Origin: Chlamydomonas sphaeroides
Taxonomy: Eukaryota > Chlorophyta > Chlorophyceae > Chlamydomonadales > Chlamydomonadaceae
Assembly (NCBI GenBank): GCA_001662425.1
Contig: BDDC01000224.1
Location: 20,193 to 84,192 of the forward strand
Direction: 5' to 3'
Length of the DNA: 64,000 nucleotides
Shown piece by piece: positions 44,778 through 56,444 of the stretch. Positions within the stretch are counted from its first letter, which is position 1. Each line of letters starts with the position of its first letter. The position numbers and the translations under genes were made by a program. The notes below the pieces were generated by a model. The model saw only the letters and a program-made list of their open reading frames with translations, was not told the DNA's origin and searched no databases.

Positions 44778-47700
44778 TCACGCCCGCGGCTGCCCGTCTG
44801 TCCCCGCGCCCCCCGCTGCAGCCCCTGCCCCACCGCCATAGCCCCCATAGCCGCCGCCGCCTCCAGCCCCAACCCCGCCCATGAGCCCGTACTTGCTGGG
44901 CGCCGGCGTGGCCTCCACGCCCCGCGCCGACCCCAGCCCGGCGCCCAGAGACAACGACGACGATACGCTGTAGGAGCCCGCGCCGGCGCCTATCCGGTGC
45001 GCCGCCGGCGTGGCCATATTGGAGGCCAGGCCCGAGGCGCCCGTGCCGGCGGCAGAGGCCAGCCCCGCGCCGTAGCTACCCCGCAACGACATGCCGCCCT
45101 CGGCGCCGGCCCCGGCTCCGTAGCCGGCACCGCCGCCGCCACCTGTCCCGTACCCGCCAGCGCTTGTCCCGTAGCCGCTGTACCCGCCGGCGCTGCTGTT
45201 GTGGCCGCCTGCTCCGCCGCCGGCGCCGGCCGCGCCAAACTGTTGTGACAGGCTGGCCGCACCCATGCCGCCGGAGACGCCGGTGCCAGCGCCCGAGGCC
45301 GAGGCGCCCATGGAGCTGAGGTAGCGGCTGGTGGTGGCGAGGCTGGGCTTGTAGGCGGTGCCGGGCCCGGGCCCCGCCAGCAGGCCCACGGAGGGCGTGC
45401 CGGCCACCGAGGGCGCGCCAGCGGCCAGCGAGGCGCTGGGCCGGAAGGTGTAGCGCGAGCCCGGCACCACCGCGCCGGAGGAGTGCAGCTGCGCGTCCGT
45501 GACCTGCGACGGCAACGGCGGCAGTGGCACCAGTTGCGTGGCCGCTGCAGTAAAGGCCGGAGGCCGCCGCGCTTGAACCGACAGTGGCAGCAAGACGACG
45601 ACGCTCATGCCGCCTGACAGCACTCCTGCGCCCAAGTGTGGCTCTGCCCTTTCCCCACACCTGCTGGTTGAGCCAGCGTATCATCTGCTCGTTGCTCTGC
45701 AGCTGCTGCTTGCTGTCCTCCAGCTTGCCGCGCAGCGCCTCGTTGTCGCCGCTCACGCCCGCCAGCTCGCCGCGCAGCGACTCAGCCTGCTGGCCCAGCA
45801 CGGCGACGTCGCGCAGCGCCGCCGCCAGCGCGCCCTCGCGCTGCTGCAGCTCCTCCTCCTGCCGCAGCATGATGGCCGCCTTGCGCTTGGCCTTCTCCTT
45901 GGCCAGGCGCAGGTCCGTCTGGGGGAGAGAGAGGGCGTGCACAGTGCAGGTTGGGCAAAGTGCGCCGGCTCAGCCCATGGGGCACGGCGCGGGGGACATG
46001 GAAGCCTCGCCCACGCCCATCCATGGCATGTGTGCAAACATGCCGCAGCTCCAAGGGTCAGCAGGCCCCTGCAGCTAGGCTGCAGGCTGCTACCCATGGA
46101 GTACACGCAGGTCCAGGGACCGGTAGCGCAGCAGCGCCCCCCTGCCTGAAGCCCACACACACAGCACCGGTGCACGCATTGGCGCCCATGGGGCACGGAG
46201 GGTTACGCAGGTCGGGCAGGGCAGCAGCTTGACCCTGCCCAAGGCCCACACAGCAGCACCAGTCCGCGCCATACTCCCCCTCCCCTGCAGGCCGCACCGA
46301 GAGCTTCTCGATGATCTGGTTGCCCTTGAGCACCTCGGCCTGCGCCTCCTTGGCGCGGCCCTCGGCCGCCGCCGCGCCGTCGCGCAGGTCGGCGCAGCGC
46401 TGCTCCGCCGCCCGCATGGCCGCCTCCATGTCGCGCAGCCGCCCCCGCTGCTGCTCCGCCACGTCCGCTTGCGACGCGCACTGCGGGGACGCAAGCGCAG
46501 CAGAGGCGCGGCGATCAACCACAACAGCATGGTCGACAGTCATTTGCGAAGCCTGCCCTTGCGCTCCACGCTTCACGGCCCCGCACGGCGTGTTGGCCGT
46601 GTCGTACCTTCTCCTCCAGCGCCAGCAACTTGGCCTTGGCCTCGTTGAGCGCTATCTCCAGCTCGTGCTTGGACAGCGACAGCTGCTGGTGCAGGCCGCG
46701 CAGCCGGCCCGACTCCTCCTCCAGCGACCGGTTGCTGCCCTCGGCGCTGCCCAGCTTGTGGCTCAGCTCCGACACCTGCGGCCCACCAGCAGGTGCGCGA
46801 CCAGGCAGGCCCCATTGCTCGCTCGCTAGCCACTTCCATCCCCTCACCTCATGCAGTCCAGCCCATCCCCGGCCCCTGTTCGCTCCGCCCACGTCTCCCC
46901 TGCTCTGCGCCTGCCCCCACACCGTATTAAGTTGAACACCCGGCCTCCTACCTTTGTGTCCAGCTCGTACTTGATCTCCCGCAGCTTGCGATTCTCGCCG
47001 TCCAGCTCCCCCAGCCGTGAATTGAGCACCGCGATCTGGTCACGGAACCGCTTCTCCAGCTCCGCCCGTTCCCTGCAGCCAGCCACCCCACGGCCCCGGC
47101 CCCGCACACACAGCATGGGGTCAGGAGCGGTGTGGCAGCGCGCTGCACGCCTACCAGCTGAGGCCGTTGGCGTGCACCCTCCGTCGCTGCCTTCGTACAA
47201 GCAGCGGTGCCCAGCCGTCAGCCGTGCATATCGCAAGGCGACCGCGGCGCCCGGCCGGGTGGCCCGCACCGCACCTCCTGTACGGGTTCCTGTGGCGCCT
47301 GCCTCCCCTGCAGCCATACCCCGCAGGTCCCGTCGCCCTCCGGGCCCTCGCCCCTCGACACCCGAGTGGCCCGCGCCGCACCTCTCGTACTGGTCCTTGA
47401 GGTCCGCCCGTTCCCGCAGCCGCTCCTCGTGCGAGGTGGCCTGCTGCGTCTTACTGGCGGCCGTCACCTCCAGCAGGTGCTTGTCATACTGCTCGCGCAG
47501 CTCCGCCAGCTGCTGCCGGCACGCGGCCAGCTGGTCCGAGGCGGTGTCCCGCTCCTCCTGTGGGGCGGCAGGGTCAGGGGCGGCGCGGGGTAACGGCAGG
47601 CGGGACGCCATGCCTGCGGCAGCTCGGTCAGGCCCCCGAATCACCCTATCTTGGAGCGAGCCCAAGTCAGCCGCCTGCTGTGCGAGCGGATTGTTCCAAC

Positions 47701-48873
47701 GCCGGCAAAGGCAGCGCGGGTGCGTGGGTGCCGTGCCACGTTGGGGGCAGCTGGGGAGGTAGCAGTGTCGTGGCCGGCACAGGTGGGACCGGCAGGGATG
47801 GCCCCGGGGCACAGACCTTGGTCCTGCCGAGCGTGTCCGCGAGGTCCTGGCAGTTGCCCTTGACCTCCGTCAGCCGGAACGCCAGGAACTGCAGGGCCGG
47901 GCGTGCGTCAGGAGATCACAGGAGCCTGTCGCGCCGCGTTGCGAGCAGCAGCCGCACAGCCGCCGGGCCTTGCTGCAGCACGGCCCTGGCGGACCCCCTT
48001 CGCGCGCTGCATCGCGCCGCCGCAGGGCCGGGCACGGAGCGGTGCGGCGCACCTGCTTCACGACCGAATCGTTGCCGGGCCGGAACGATAGCGTGATGTG
48101 GGGCAGCTGCTTGAAGTCATTGATCTCCAGGATTTTGAACACCGATTCGGCCCCACGCACGCCCATGACCGCCTGGAACCTGCAGCAGGCGGGCGGCGGC
48201 GCGTTGCGGCGGCGCAGGTGCTCTTGCTGAAGCGTGCGGGCACACGTAAGCGCAACTGGGCGTGCGAGGCCTCCCAGGTGCGCATCGGCTCGGGTTGGCC
48301 CCGGTACGCTTCCCACACGCGGGCACCCCAACGTGCCGGGGCGACCCCGGGCACCCCCACGCCGCCGGGCCCCCATTTGGCCCCTCAATCCCCTTCGCGC
48401 CGTGCCCGTATGTCAGCATGATGCCCACGGACCTGGGCGAGTCGCCCGGCTGTGCGGCAATGCACTTCTCCAGCAAGCTGATGATTTTGCCAGGGAAGCT
48501 GGCGAAGTCCACCAGGATGCCCTGGTCATTCTTCAGACCCTGAAAGTCTTCCTCGCTGACCTCAAGCGTATGCAGGAAGTACAGGTCGGAGTCGCTGGAG
48601 ACATGAATGCGCAGAATCTGCGCAAACAGCGGACCCACACCGCGTCAAAACGATTGACATCTTGTAACAGGCTATCCGAGCGGTCTCGCGCACCCGCAAG
48701 TTGTGGTTCTGCCGAGTGACGCCGGTCAAAATGCGGACGGTAAGCTCCTCGTTTTGGTCCTCGCGGTCCTGGTGCTTCAGGTGCACCGGAACTGACTTCC
48801 AGAAAAGCGTCGACGCGGTGGATAGGTCAAAGCCCGTAGGCGCTCGCGTGTCATCGTCAAGTAGGAGCGGCAT
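44778..48873 (-). CDS. SAS6: SAS-6 centriole cartwheel protein
   Basis: SAS-6 self-assembles into the nine-fold cartwheel that sets centriole symmetry (BLD12 in Chlamydomonas). The start MPLLLDDDTRAPTGFDLST is at 48873; exon 1 is 48694-48873 and codes exactly 60 residues. The N-terminal head domain reads SSDSDLYFLHTLEVSEEDFQ, LKNDQGILVDFASFPGKI, SLLEKCIA, then FQAVMGVRG, LEINDFKQLPHITLSFRPGN (PISA motif region) and FLAFRLTEVKGNCQDLADTL. A long coiled coil follows over several exons (from EERDTASDQLAACRQQLAEL to DSKQQLQSNEQMIRWLNQQ). The tail after VTDAQLHSSGAVVPGSRYTF is Gly/Ala/Ser/Tyr-rich and disordered. It is divergent to the F-box gene, 237 bp between start codons. Exon limits in the coiled-coil part are approximate. 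Confidence 0.96.
46096..46268. repeat. Imperfect tandem duplication in a SAS-6 intron
   Basis: Two related segments, about 46096-46173 and 46190-46265, share CATGG.G.ACAC/ACGG, ACGCAGGTC, GGGCAGCAGC and the ending CCCACACAC/CAGCACC. They lie in the intron between two coiled-coil exons of SAS-6. Similarity is moderate, so boundaries are approximate. Confidence 0.5.
47259..47399. repeat. Duplicated exon end plus 5' splice site in SAS-6
   Basis: A 34-bp block at 47366-47399 covers the end of the SAS-6 exon coding LKDQYER and its donor (on the minus strand). A close copy with the same donor context lies 107 bp into the intron at 47259-47292. The copy keeps a GTGCGG donor but has no matching reading frame of its own. 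Confidence 0.65.
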
Positions 48874-49110
48874 GCTCTCGTCAGAGCCAGTAACTAGTGC
48901 GACGGCAGAGATGGCATGCTTAGTTGGGAAGTGCTGTATGCGTTTGGGCAATGGGGGTACGGGGTCGGGCAAAGGGGCAGCTGGGGCTGGCGCATATCGA
49001 ATTTGTGCAAAAGCGGTGAACTCGCGCCCAAGCGAGACCATTCCAGGCTCTTACATCGACTCTTACATACGCGCGTCCAATTGCAACCTTGCAAGCCTTC
49101 AGCCACCGGC
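48874..49110. promoter_or_regulatory. Divergent promoter region, SAS-6 / F-box gene
   Basis: 237 bp between the two start codons, the shortest divergent spacing in the window. No specific site is recognised. Confidence 0.5.
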
Positions 49111-52017
49111 ATGCCGAACCGCAACGCAAGCGCCGCTCGCGCCCGCCGTGCCAGCACCAGCAGCGATGATGACAGCAGCGATGGCGGCGATCGCGGCACC
49201 CTCACGCTGCAGCGCCTCGAGGCGCTGCGACTAGGCTGGGCGCTCGGCACCTGGTACGTGGGACGTTGCGGCGGCACGCCGGCGCCACACCGCCGCAGCC
49301 CACGCGTGCTGGACCGCACCGGAAGCCTACCCATCTATATCTAACACGCATGAGGCGATATGGCGACGCGTGGAGCTCTTGCGGGGGACCGGAGGAGCAC
49401 AGCAGCCAACGCGGTGTGCGTCTGTGTGCCGGTGGGCCCTGCAGGGAGCACAACACGCGGGCCATGCGGGAGCTGAACGCCCTCTTTGACCAGGCCTACA
49501 CGAGGGCAGCCAAGGTATGGCCCCCTCCGCCGGAGCGCTTGCTGCCCGCCCGCCCCTCGCCCTTGCCCTGGCACAGGCCCCGCTGTCTGCGTCCATGCGC
49601 ACCTGCCGCAGCTCGCCGTTGCGCCCCCAACAACTCGCACGCCCCTCGCTGCCGTGCCCCGTGCCTCCTCCCGGACCCCGCCAGCCTGCCCAGGCGGCCA
49701 TGTTCGACCAGCTCAACACAGCCATCGTGCAGGCCATGCGGTGCGGTGGCGCAGAGTGGGGCGGGGCAACCCGGGGGTGCGACACGCAGCATGGTGGGGG
49801 CAGGGCGCTGCGGCCGTTGGTGCGATGCGACCGCAGCGCGTGGGCACCGCAGCAGCGCCGTCATGAGATGGCACCTCGTTGTGCCAACCGCCAACCGCCA
49901 ACCGCCCGGCCCTCCGCAGCATGGGTCAGATGGGGCCCTCGCTGCGGCCGTTGGTGCGATGCGACCGCAGCGCGTGGGCACCGCAGCAGCGCCGTCATGA
50001 CACCGCCACCTCGTTGTGCCAACCGCCAACCGCCAACCGCCAACCGCCCGGCCCTCCGCAGCATGGGTCAGATGGGGCCCTCGCTGGACCGACTGGTGGC
50101 CTCTGCTCTGCGGGTGCTGCCCAAGCAGAAGCGGTGAGTGGCGGTTGCGGCGAAGGGCACCTGCCTGATGCGGCTGTTTGAGGACCGGAGTCGAGGAGGC
50201 TCCGGGCCGGGGTCCCTTGCTGGAGCCAGCCAGCAGCCCCTGTGGCCCTTTGGTCGCCGGCCTCCACGCAGGGGCGTCGTGGCTAGTGCCCACAAGCGCG
50301 CGGCGGTGCAGCTGCGGCGCTCGGCTCGCAGAGGTGTGTCGGGCCGCACGCATGCTGGCAGGGCAGCGCGGGCAGCAGCAGGGGCCGGGAGCCCGGCAGG
50401 CAGCTAGCGCACCTTGCGTGGGCGAGTGGGCAACGGATAGGCGTGGGGCGAGGTGGCAACGCGCTGTCGCGCTGCTGTCCCGTCGTCGCAGGCGCTGGCA
50501 GCGACGACGGGGGGGAGGCGGACGGCGCCGATGGGTCCCCTGCGCTGCCGTCGCTGGCGGACCTGCCGCTGGACGTGTTGGCTGCGGTGCTGGGCTGCCT
50601 GGGCCCACTGGAGCTGGCGCGCTGCACCTGCGTCGCCAGGTGCGGCTGCTGGCGTCAGAGGGAGCGCGGCTGCACCTGGGTCGGCCGCGAGCTGTGTTGC
50701 AGTGAGCCGGCGGCCGCGCATCGGCATGAGCCCCCGGCGCGTTCCTGCTGTCGTGGCCGCTGCGGGCAGCTGCCGGGCGCATCGGCCGGGCTGGAGGGGC
50801 ATTGCAGCGGCGCCAGCGCAGCTCCGCCGGGCGCGCGTCGTGCGGTGCGCACGGCCTCTGCGTGCCGCCGCTACAGCACCGGCTGCTGCGCTGCGACCCA
50901 AAGAAAGCCCAAAGAATTGGCTCCGGGTGACCTGTCCTGTCCTGTCCTGTCCTGCGTGGCCCGCGCTGCTGCGCGCAGGAGCTGGCGGGACCTGGCCCGC
51001 ACCGCGGACGAATGCTGGGAGCACTTTTGCGGCCTCACCTGGCCGGCGGGCTTGCCGCAGGCGGCACTCCCGGCGCGCGGGCTGCCGCCGTACCGCCGGT
51101 TCTGCCTTGCAGCGACGGGTGCGACCGGGGCTGTGCTGAAGGGGCTCTGAGGCTCAGCGCGCACCCCATCTGCTGGCACCTGCGCGTTTGGCCGCAGGCG
51201 CTGCGGGGAGGCCGAGGCCGGCGCCGCACCCCGAGCCGCTGCATGCCTGTGCCTCGAGCAGCGCACTTGCCACACGTCGACACGAGCCGCGCCCGGAGCA
51301 CGCCCGCGCTGCGGCCCGCGCTGGCGAGCATGGCCCGATCCCCGCATCGCACGCCCTGCACGCACCCAACCTCCTGGAGCTGCTGTCCCTGTCCCGCCCC
51401 CCGGCGGCCCCGCAGCTAAGCCCCGGGCGCTGGAGCGCTGGTGCGGGCGGCTGCTGGGGCCCGCGGGCAGCCCCGTGTGGGTGTGTGGCGAGGAGCTGCG
51501 GGGCATGGAGCCCGCACGCCTGCTGTCCAGCCGCTCGCCCGGGGTGGAGCAGGTGTGTTCCGAAATAGGTAACATATAGTAAGCACGACCGAGTGTGTGT
51601 GGGAGGGTCGGTCAGGTGGCAGGGAGGCAAGGGCGAGGAGGCAGGGGCCAGGCGGGCGGAGGGCCAGGGAGAGGAGCAGGACGCGAGGCATGGGAGGGAG
51701 GGCCATGACCGTTGCGCTCCGCAGCTCGCCCCACGCACCGCTCCGCTCCTTCCCCCTGCGCGTGCCATCCGTGCGCGAGCATTCCTCTTGGTACTTCTTC
51801 CCCCCGTGTGCGTCCAACGGCCATGCTCGCTCCGTACGCCATATCGCCCCCTCCTGCTCCTCCCACGCGCCCGCCCGGTCAGGTGGTGGCCTGGGCTTGC
51901 CGGCAGCCCCTGGTGTGGAGCAGCAGCGAGGGGTCGTCGGGCGAGGACAGCAGCAGCGACGAAGAGGGTGGCGTGGGGCTGAGCGGCCTCAGGCTGTGGG
52001 CGGTGCCGCCAAAGTGA
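49111..52017 (+). CDS. F-box protein
   Basis: F-box proteins recruit substrates to SCF (cullin-1) ubiquitin ligases. Eight exons, 49111-49253, 49445-49514, 49694-49740, 50062-50133, 50502-50639, 50979-51118, 51416-51552 and 51883-52017, sum to 882 nt (293 residues) with all phases matching. The N-terminus is basic and Ser/Asp-rich (ARARRASTSSDDDSSDGGD). The middle is helical with an NALFDQAYTRAAK segment and LDRLVASALRVLPKQKR. The F-box lies at about residues 125-170: LPSLADLPLDVLAAVLGCLG, LELARCTCVARSWRDLA. The C-terminal part, LERWCGRLLGP, VWVCGEELRGMEP and VVAWACRQPLVW, is unrecognised; no LRR, Kelch or WD repeats are seen. It ends in an acidic Ser-rich tract. Exon 4 has a duplicated start (see repeat at 49808). 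Confidence 0.8.
49808..50086. repeat. Tandem duplication copying an intron-exon boundary
   Basis: A unit of 134-142 bp is present twice. Copy starts (CTGCGGCCGTTGGTGCGATG) are at 49808 and 49942; the shared acceptor-plus-exon start (CCGCAG, then CATGGGTCAGATGGGGCCC) is at 49920 and again at 50062. Between them an AACCGCC run varies in length. The second copy begins the exon used in the best gene model; the first also offers an acceptor and donor. Confidence 0.9.
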
Positions 52018-53143
52018 GCAGCTGGGTGCCGGGACTTTGTAGTGGGGCCTGGTACTGAGCGCTGGTAACGGGTGGCCGTAGGCTCTTATGGACCCCCCAA
52101 CTGCGGGCGTGTTGCGTTGGCGGCCAGCTGCTCAGGCGCATGCTCGGGTGGTCGAGACAATAACTGCATGAGGCCAGGAGGCAGCATTGGGCCGCGCAGG
52201 GGGCGCGCAGTGAATGGGGTTTACAAAAATGTGCGGCCGGCCGCCAGCAGTGATTCCGGCAGAGTGCTGCCGACTGGCACGGCCCTAGGAACACAGCAGA
52301 CGGCACGATTCACGGTCACGCACGCTATGACGTAAAGCAACTTCTGCGGCCACGCGCGCTGTAGCGGTGGCACGCAGGCGCCGCGAAACCTACCAAGTCT
52401 GGCCAACCATGCTCCTCAGCCTACGACTAGCGATTCTACCGAACTCCTGGCAGCGCGAACTGCCGGGCGGACGCTTCCACGCATCCCACATCCTGTACCA
52501 TGCCAGCGAGCGCCGCCGCAGCCGCCTGGGCATAGGAGAGGAGGCAGGCACTGTACAACCGCCGTGGCGCGACATGCGCGATGGCCTAAACACACACGTA
52601 CATACTGTTATACTCAACACTTTAACACACGTACAGGCCATGCCGCAGCTTCCGCAGCACGCCCGTGCCGAGCTCCGGCTGCCTCACGTGGGGGCAGCAG
52701 GCGCGCTGCTATGGCGGCCACGCGCAACTAACCTTGCCGACATTGCCGGCGGCAACACGACAACACAACAAACAGCCAGTGTCATGGTACAGCCGGACGC
52801 ACATGAGCACGCCAGCGGGGCGTGCCCTGCACCCCGGCCCGAGCCCCGCCCGTCGCCAGTCCCCAGCAATCCTCCTGCCGCGCCGCGCCGGCGCCTCCTC
52901 AACACGGCCCTTCCACCAGCCGGAGGTCCGGCTCCGCCCGAGCTGCGGCCCTGCTGCTGCTGCTCCCCGGGCCAACCTGCCGCCTCCACTCCTGCCGCCC
53001 AAACGCCTCTGCCCACACAGCCTCTGGCCGAACCCCCATTGCACCGGACCATGCTAGCGCACCTCAGTAGGCACCTAACACATACCCTGGCCGCTGACGG
53101 CACCACAGGCCCCAGTCATGGCGAACCCAACCTACGGCCGCCC
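52018..53143. other. Intergenic, convergent 3' ends
   Basis: 1.1 kb between the F-box stop (+) and the stop of the Ala-rich protein (-). TTACA at 52221-52225 is a minus-strand TGTAA but is 919 bp from that stop. No exon with a recognisable protein is seen. Confidence 0.5.
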
Positions 53144-55497
53144 TCAGCGGACGTCGCCGTCGCCATGACCCAGCCACGACAGCAGCCCCTTGACCGTGCT
53201 GGTCAGGCCCTCCCCCGCCACGCTGCTCGCGCTGCCCGGGCCTGCGCCGCCGCCCGCGCCGCCACCCTGCTCCGCGCCGCCGAGCCGCCGGCCCTCCGTG
53301 CCCGCGGAGCCGCCCCAGCTCGTCCCTCCAGCCCCTGCCCCGCCGCCGCCCGCCGCCCCTCCGCCTCCTGCTCCTCCCGAACCCGGGCCGTGGCCCGTGG
53401 CCTTGCTGAGGGAGGCGGTGGCGGAGCGCCACAGCTCCTTCAGCTGGCCCAGCGGCCCGGGCTGCGGCCGCCGCGGCAGCGTGGCGGCGCGCTCCGCAAC
53501 GTCCGCCTGGTAGGGCGAGGGAGGAGCGTGGGGCAGCGCGCTAGGGTCACCGTACGCGTGTTGGCACCGAGGCTTGCGCCTTGGGGCAAGGCAAGGCAAG
53601 GCCGACGCCACACGAGGCCGTTTGTCGTGCCGCCACCGCCCATCCCTTGCGCCATCCCGCCCTGCCTCCCCAGCCGCCTAGCCTACCTGCGACTGGCTCA
53701 TGTCCTGGTACGCCGTGGCGTGCGCCGCCGCGCTGGCCGCGCGCTCCTCGGCCTCCTTGGCCACCTCCGCCGCCTGCGCCACGCGCGCCTCCGCAGCCAC
53801 GATGGCGCTCTCGGCCGCGTCCTCGAGCCCCGCCTGGATAGGCCCCGTGGAAAGAGAGCCATTAACAAGGAAGAGAAGCGGCAGGGGTACGCGCAGGCGG
53901 TGGGCAGTCAGCTGCGCCCAAGTCCCAACGCAGTGGCAACGGACGCCAACGGGCTGCACGGCGTCAGTCGCAGCCGCGCCCACCCTCTGACGCCGCCCCG
54001 CACCGCCGCACCTGCGCCGTCGTGGCCGCCGCCGCCGCGCGCTCCGCCGCCTCGGCAGCCCGCGACGACGCGCTGCTGGCGGCCGCCGCGTACGCCGCCG
54101 CGCGCTGCGAGGCCTCGCTGGCCGCGGCCGCGGCCCGCAGCGCCAGGTGCGCCCGCTCCCGCATCGCAGCCAACGACGTGTCGTCGGGGGCCGGCAGCCG
54201 GGCTAGAGCGCTGCCGTCGGGCGCCCGACTGAGCGGCTCGGGGCGGACCGGTGGGAAGGCCAGCGGGCCCAGCGGCTGGGGCTGGGGCTGGTCGTGGAGG
54301 TGGGGCAGGCGGCTGGGGCTGGGGCTGGGCTCCGCGGGCTGGTGGGAAAGGGCCGGCGCTGAGGGGGCGCCGGCAGGCTGCGGCGGCGCGGCGGCAGGTG
54401 AGGGGCCGGCGAAGGGCCCTCCGGAGCCGAAGGGCGAATGGAAGAAGCCCGGCCCCTGGCTGGGCCGCGGCTGGGTGGCCGCCGCGGGCTGCGGAGGCGC
54501 GGCAGCAGGCGCGGGAGCGGACGGCGAGCCGTGGCCGTGTCCCTGCCCTTGACCCTGGCCCGGCTCGGGCTGCAGGGTGGCGTGCGCGGCCGCCACGGGC
54601 GCCGCCGCCGACCCGCTGCTCCCCAGCGATGCAGACCGCGCCGCGTGCGCCGGGGCGTGCGTCGGTGGATGAGCGTCGTCACGGGGGCCCCCGTGCTGTG
54701 CACCAGTGGCGGCGGCGGCGGCGGCCCCAGCGGCTGCCGGCGCCGCCGCAGCGGCGTCGCGGGCGCCAGCGCTGCTCGCGCTGGGGCTGTCAGTTGACGA
54801 CAGGTGCTGGGGGTAGTGCTTATGGTGGTGGTGCTGCTGCTGCTGCTGCCGGAGCGCCGCCGCCGTCGCAGCGGCAGCTGGCTGCGCCTCCTCCTCACTG
54901 TCCTCAGGGCTCTCCGACGCCGCCGCCTCCGAGCCGGGCGCCTCGCTCCGCGCCGCCTCCGTCGCCGGCGTCTCCTCCTCCGTGTCCTCGGACGCGGGGG
55001 CGGCGCGCGTCGCCGTGTCAGCAGCCTGCTCGGCCGCCGACCGCCGTGCCTGCGCCGCCGCGGCAGCGGCACCCGCGGCCTCGCCGCCGCCGCCAGGCGC
55101 CGCCGATGCCTCCGGCACAGCCGCGGAGGCGTTGGGCGTCACGCGCAGCGCGCTGGAGGAGGCGGTCCGCGAGTCCCGTGCGGGTGACGCAACAGTGACA
55201 ACAAGCGCCGGCGGGCGGGCGGTCTGGGTGTCGGCGGTGCGGCCACCTGTGCCGCCGACAGGGTGTTGCGGCGGCGGGGATGGGCAGGGCCAGCGGCTTC
55301 AGGCGGCACACCTTCCACCCATGTGGCCCATGTGTGCGGTGTGCAAGACACGGGTTGCTGCAAGGGGGCGAATGCAAACGATTGCCGGCACCGCGCCACG
55401 GGGCACCTCACACCGCACCTAGCAGCCGGATGAGCTGCTGCACCCCGAGGCTGAGCCCCGCGATAAGGATGACGAAGAAGACCACGCCTGTCGGCAT
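53144..55497 (-). CDS. Ala-rich protein with N-terminal membrane anchor
   Basis: I do not recognise a family. Four exons, 55419-55497, 54012-55246, 53687-53833 and 53144-53506, sum to 1824 nt (607 residues). Residues 2-25 (PTGVVFFVILIAGLSLGVQQ LIRLL) form one hydrophobic helix with no cleavage site in view, so a signal anchor is likely. An acidic Ala/Ser/Glu region (ASEDTEEETPATEAARSE) follows, then a short Gln/His run, then long Pro/Ala/Gly/Gln low complexity. From about residue 370 the chain is Ala-rich and helical: ERAHLALRAAAAASEASQRA, AEARVAQAAEVAKEAEERAA. The end has LGQLKELWRSATASLSKAT and VKGLLSWLGHG, short amphipathic segments. The Ala-rich helices recall LEA-like or plastid membrane-shaping proteins, but that is only a likeness in composition. 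Confidence 0.65.
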
Positions 55498-56444
55498 GGC
55501 GCGTGACTGTTGTTAGGCTATTGTGGGTTTGGCTTGTTGTGGGGACAGGGCCAGCTGCTGACAGCTTCGTAGAGGCCGGCGGCGGCGGCGGGCAGGGCGC
55601 GGCACAGCCGGGCGGTTGGTTGGGAGCAACGCACGCGCGCAGACTCTTGACGCACCCCCGGGGTCGGGCTCCTTTATGCGCTGCGCGTCGACCACGCCAC
55701 CCCAATCGTCGGGAGGAGGCTGCAGCCAATCGGCGGGGTCGCCGGGGTGGTGGTCCGGGGAGCCGGGCGTGTCGCTCAGGGTTGGAGTGGCTGCCGGGCG
55801 TGCTGGCACAGCTGTCGCCGCCTCCGACGCAGCGGTACCAGCGCTGGTTGCGGACGCATCAGCTGCATGCGATGTCGCGGTTGGCTGCGGCTCGGCGGCG
55901 TCGGAGGAACTTGTTGTCTGAGCTGCGCCTGCGTCAGCTGAGCTCGCACCGGGCGGCGCCCGGCGAGCGAGCCTTGTGCAGCTGCGCCTGGCACCAAGTA
56001 ATGGTAACACTGGGCGGGGCGGGGCGCGGCCTAGGTTAAGACCCGGGCCTAGGTTGATACCCGCGAGCGACATTCTCTTCTTGCTGTCGCGTCAGCCTAA
56101 AACGTGTGTCTATTGCTGCATCATGTATATATGGTTCTCAGGAATAGGTCACGTTGTGTAACGGCGATGGGAAGAGTTGGCTGCATTCGCTTCATGCGTG
56201 CAGACGCGAACATGGGCACACTAAGCCCTCGTCGCAACCAGAACCAGCACAGCAGCTGCTGTAAATTGCTCAGCTCACGTCATCTGTTCCCCTCCAGGCG
56301 TTACACCTCGGCGACCATCGTGCCCTTGCCATCTGCCTCTCTCGGCACACACGCTCGACGTCGCGATGCCGCCCGCTCGGCCTGCTGCACGAAGGAGATA
56401 ACTTCTGCCTAGCAAGCGTTTAGCGAAGCGCTGCGTCGAGCAGC
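55498..56444. promoter_or_regulatory. Divergent promoter region, Ala-rich protein / VPS33
   Basis: 947 bp between the two start codons. AT-richer around 56080-56300. No exon or specific regulatory site is supported; both promoters must lie here. Confidence 0.45.

Noticed and set aside
51188..51415. Open frame after GCCGCAG in the F-box gene (APNLLELLSLS)
   Set aside because: Its frame does not match the next exon (KPRALERW). Skipping it from 51118 to 51416 gives correct phase and a multiple of three, so it is treated as intron.
54251..55198. Plus-strand 315-codon Arg/Ala/Pro frame
   Set aside because: Antisense of the Ala-rich anchored protein; it has no splice context or similarity.
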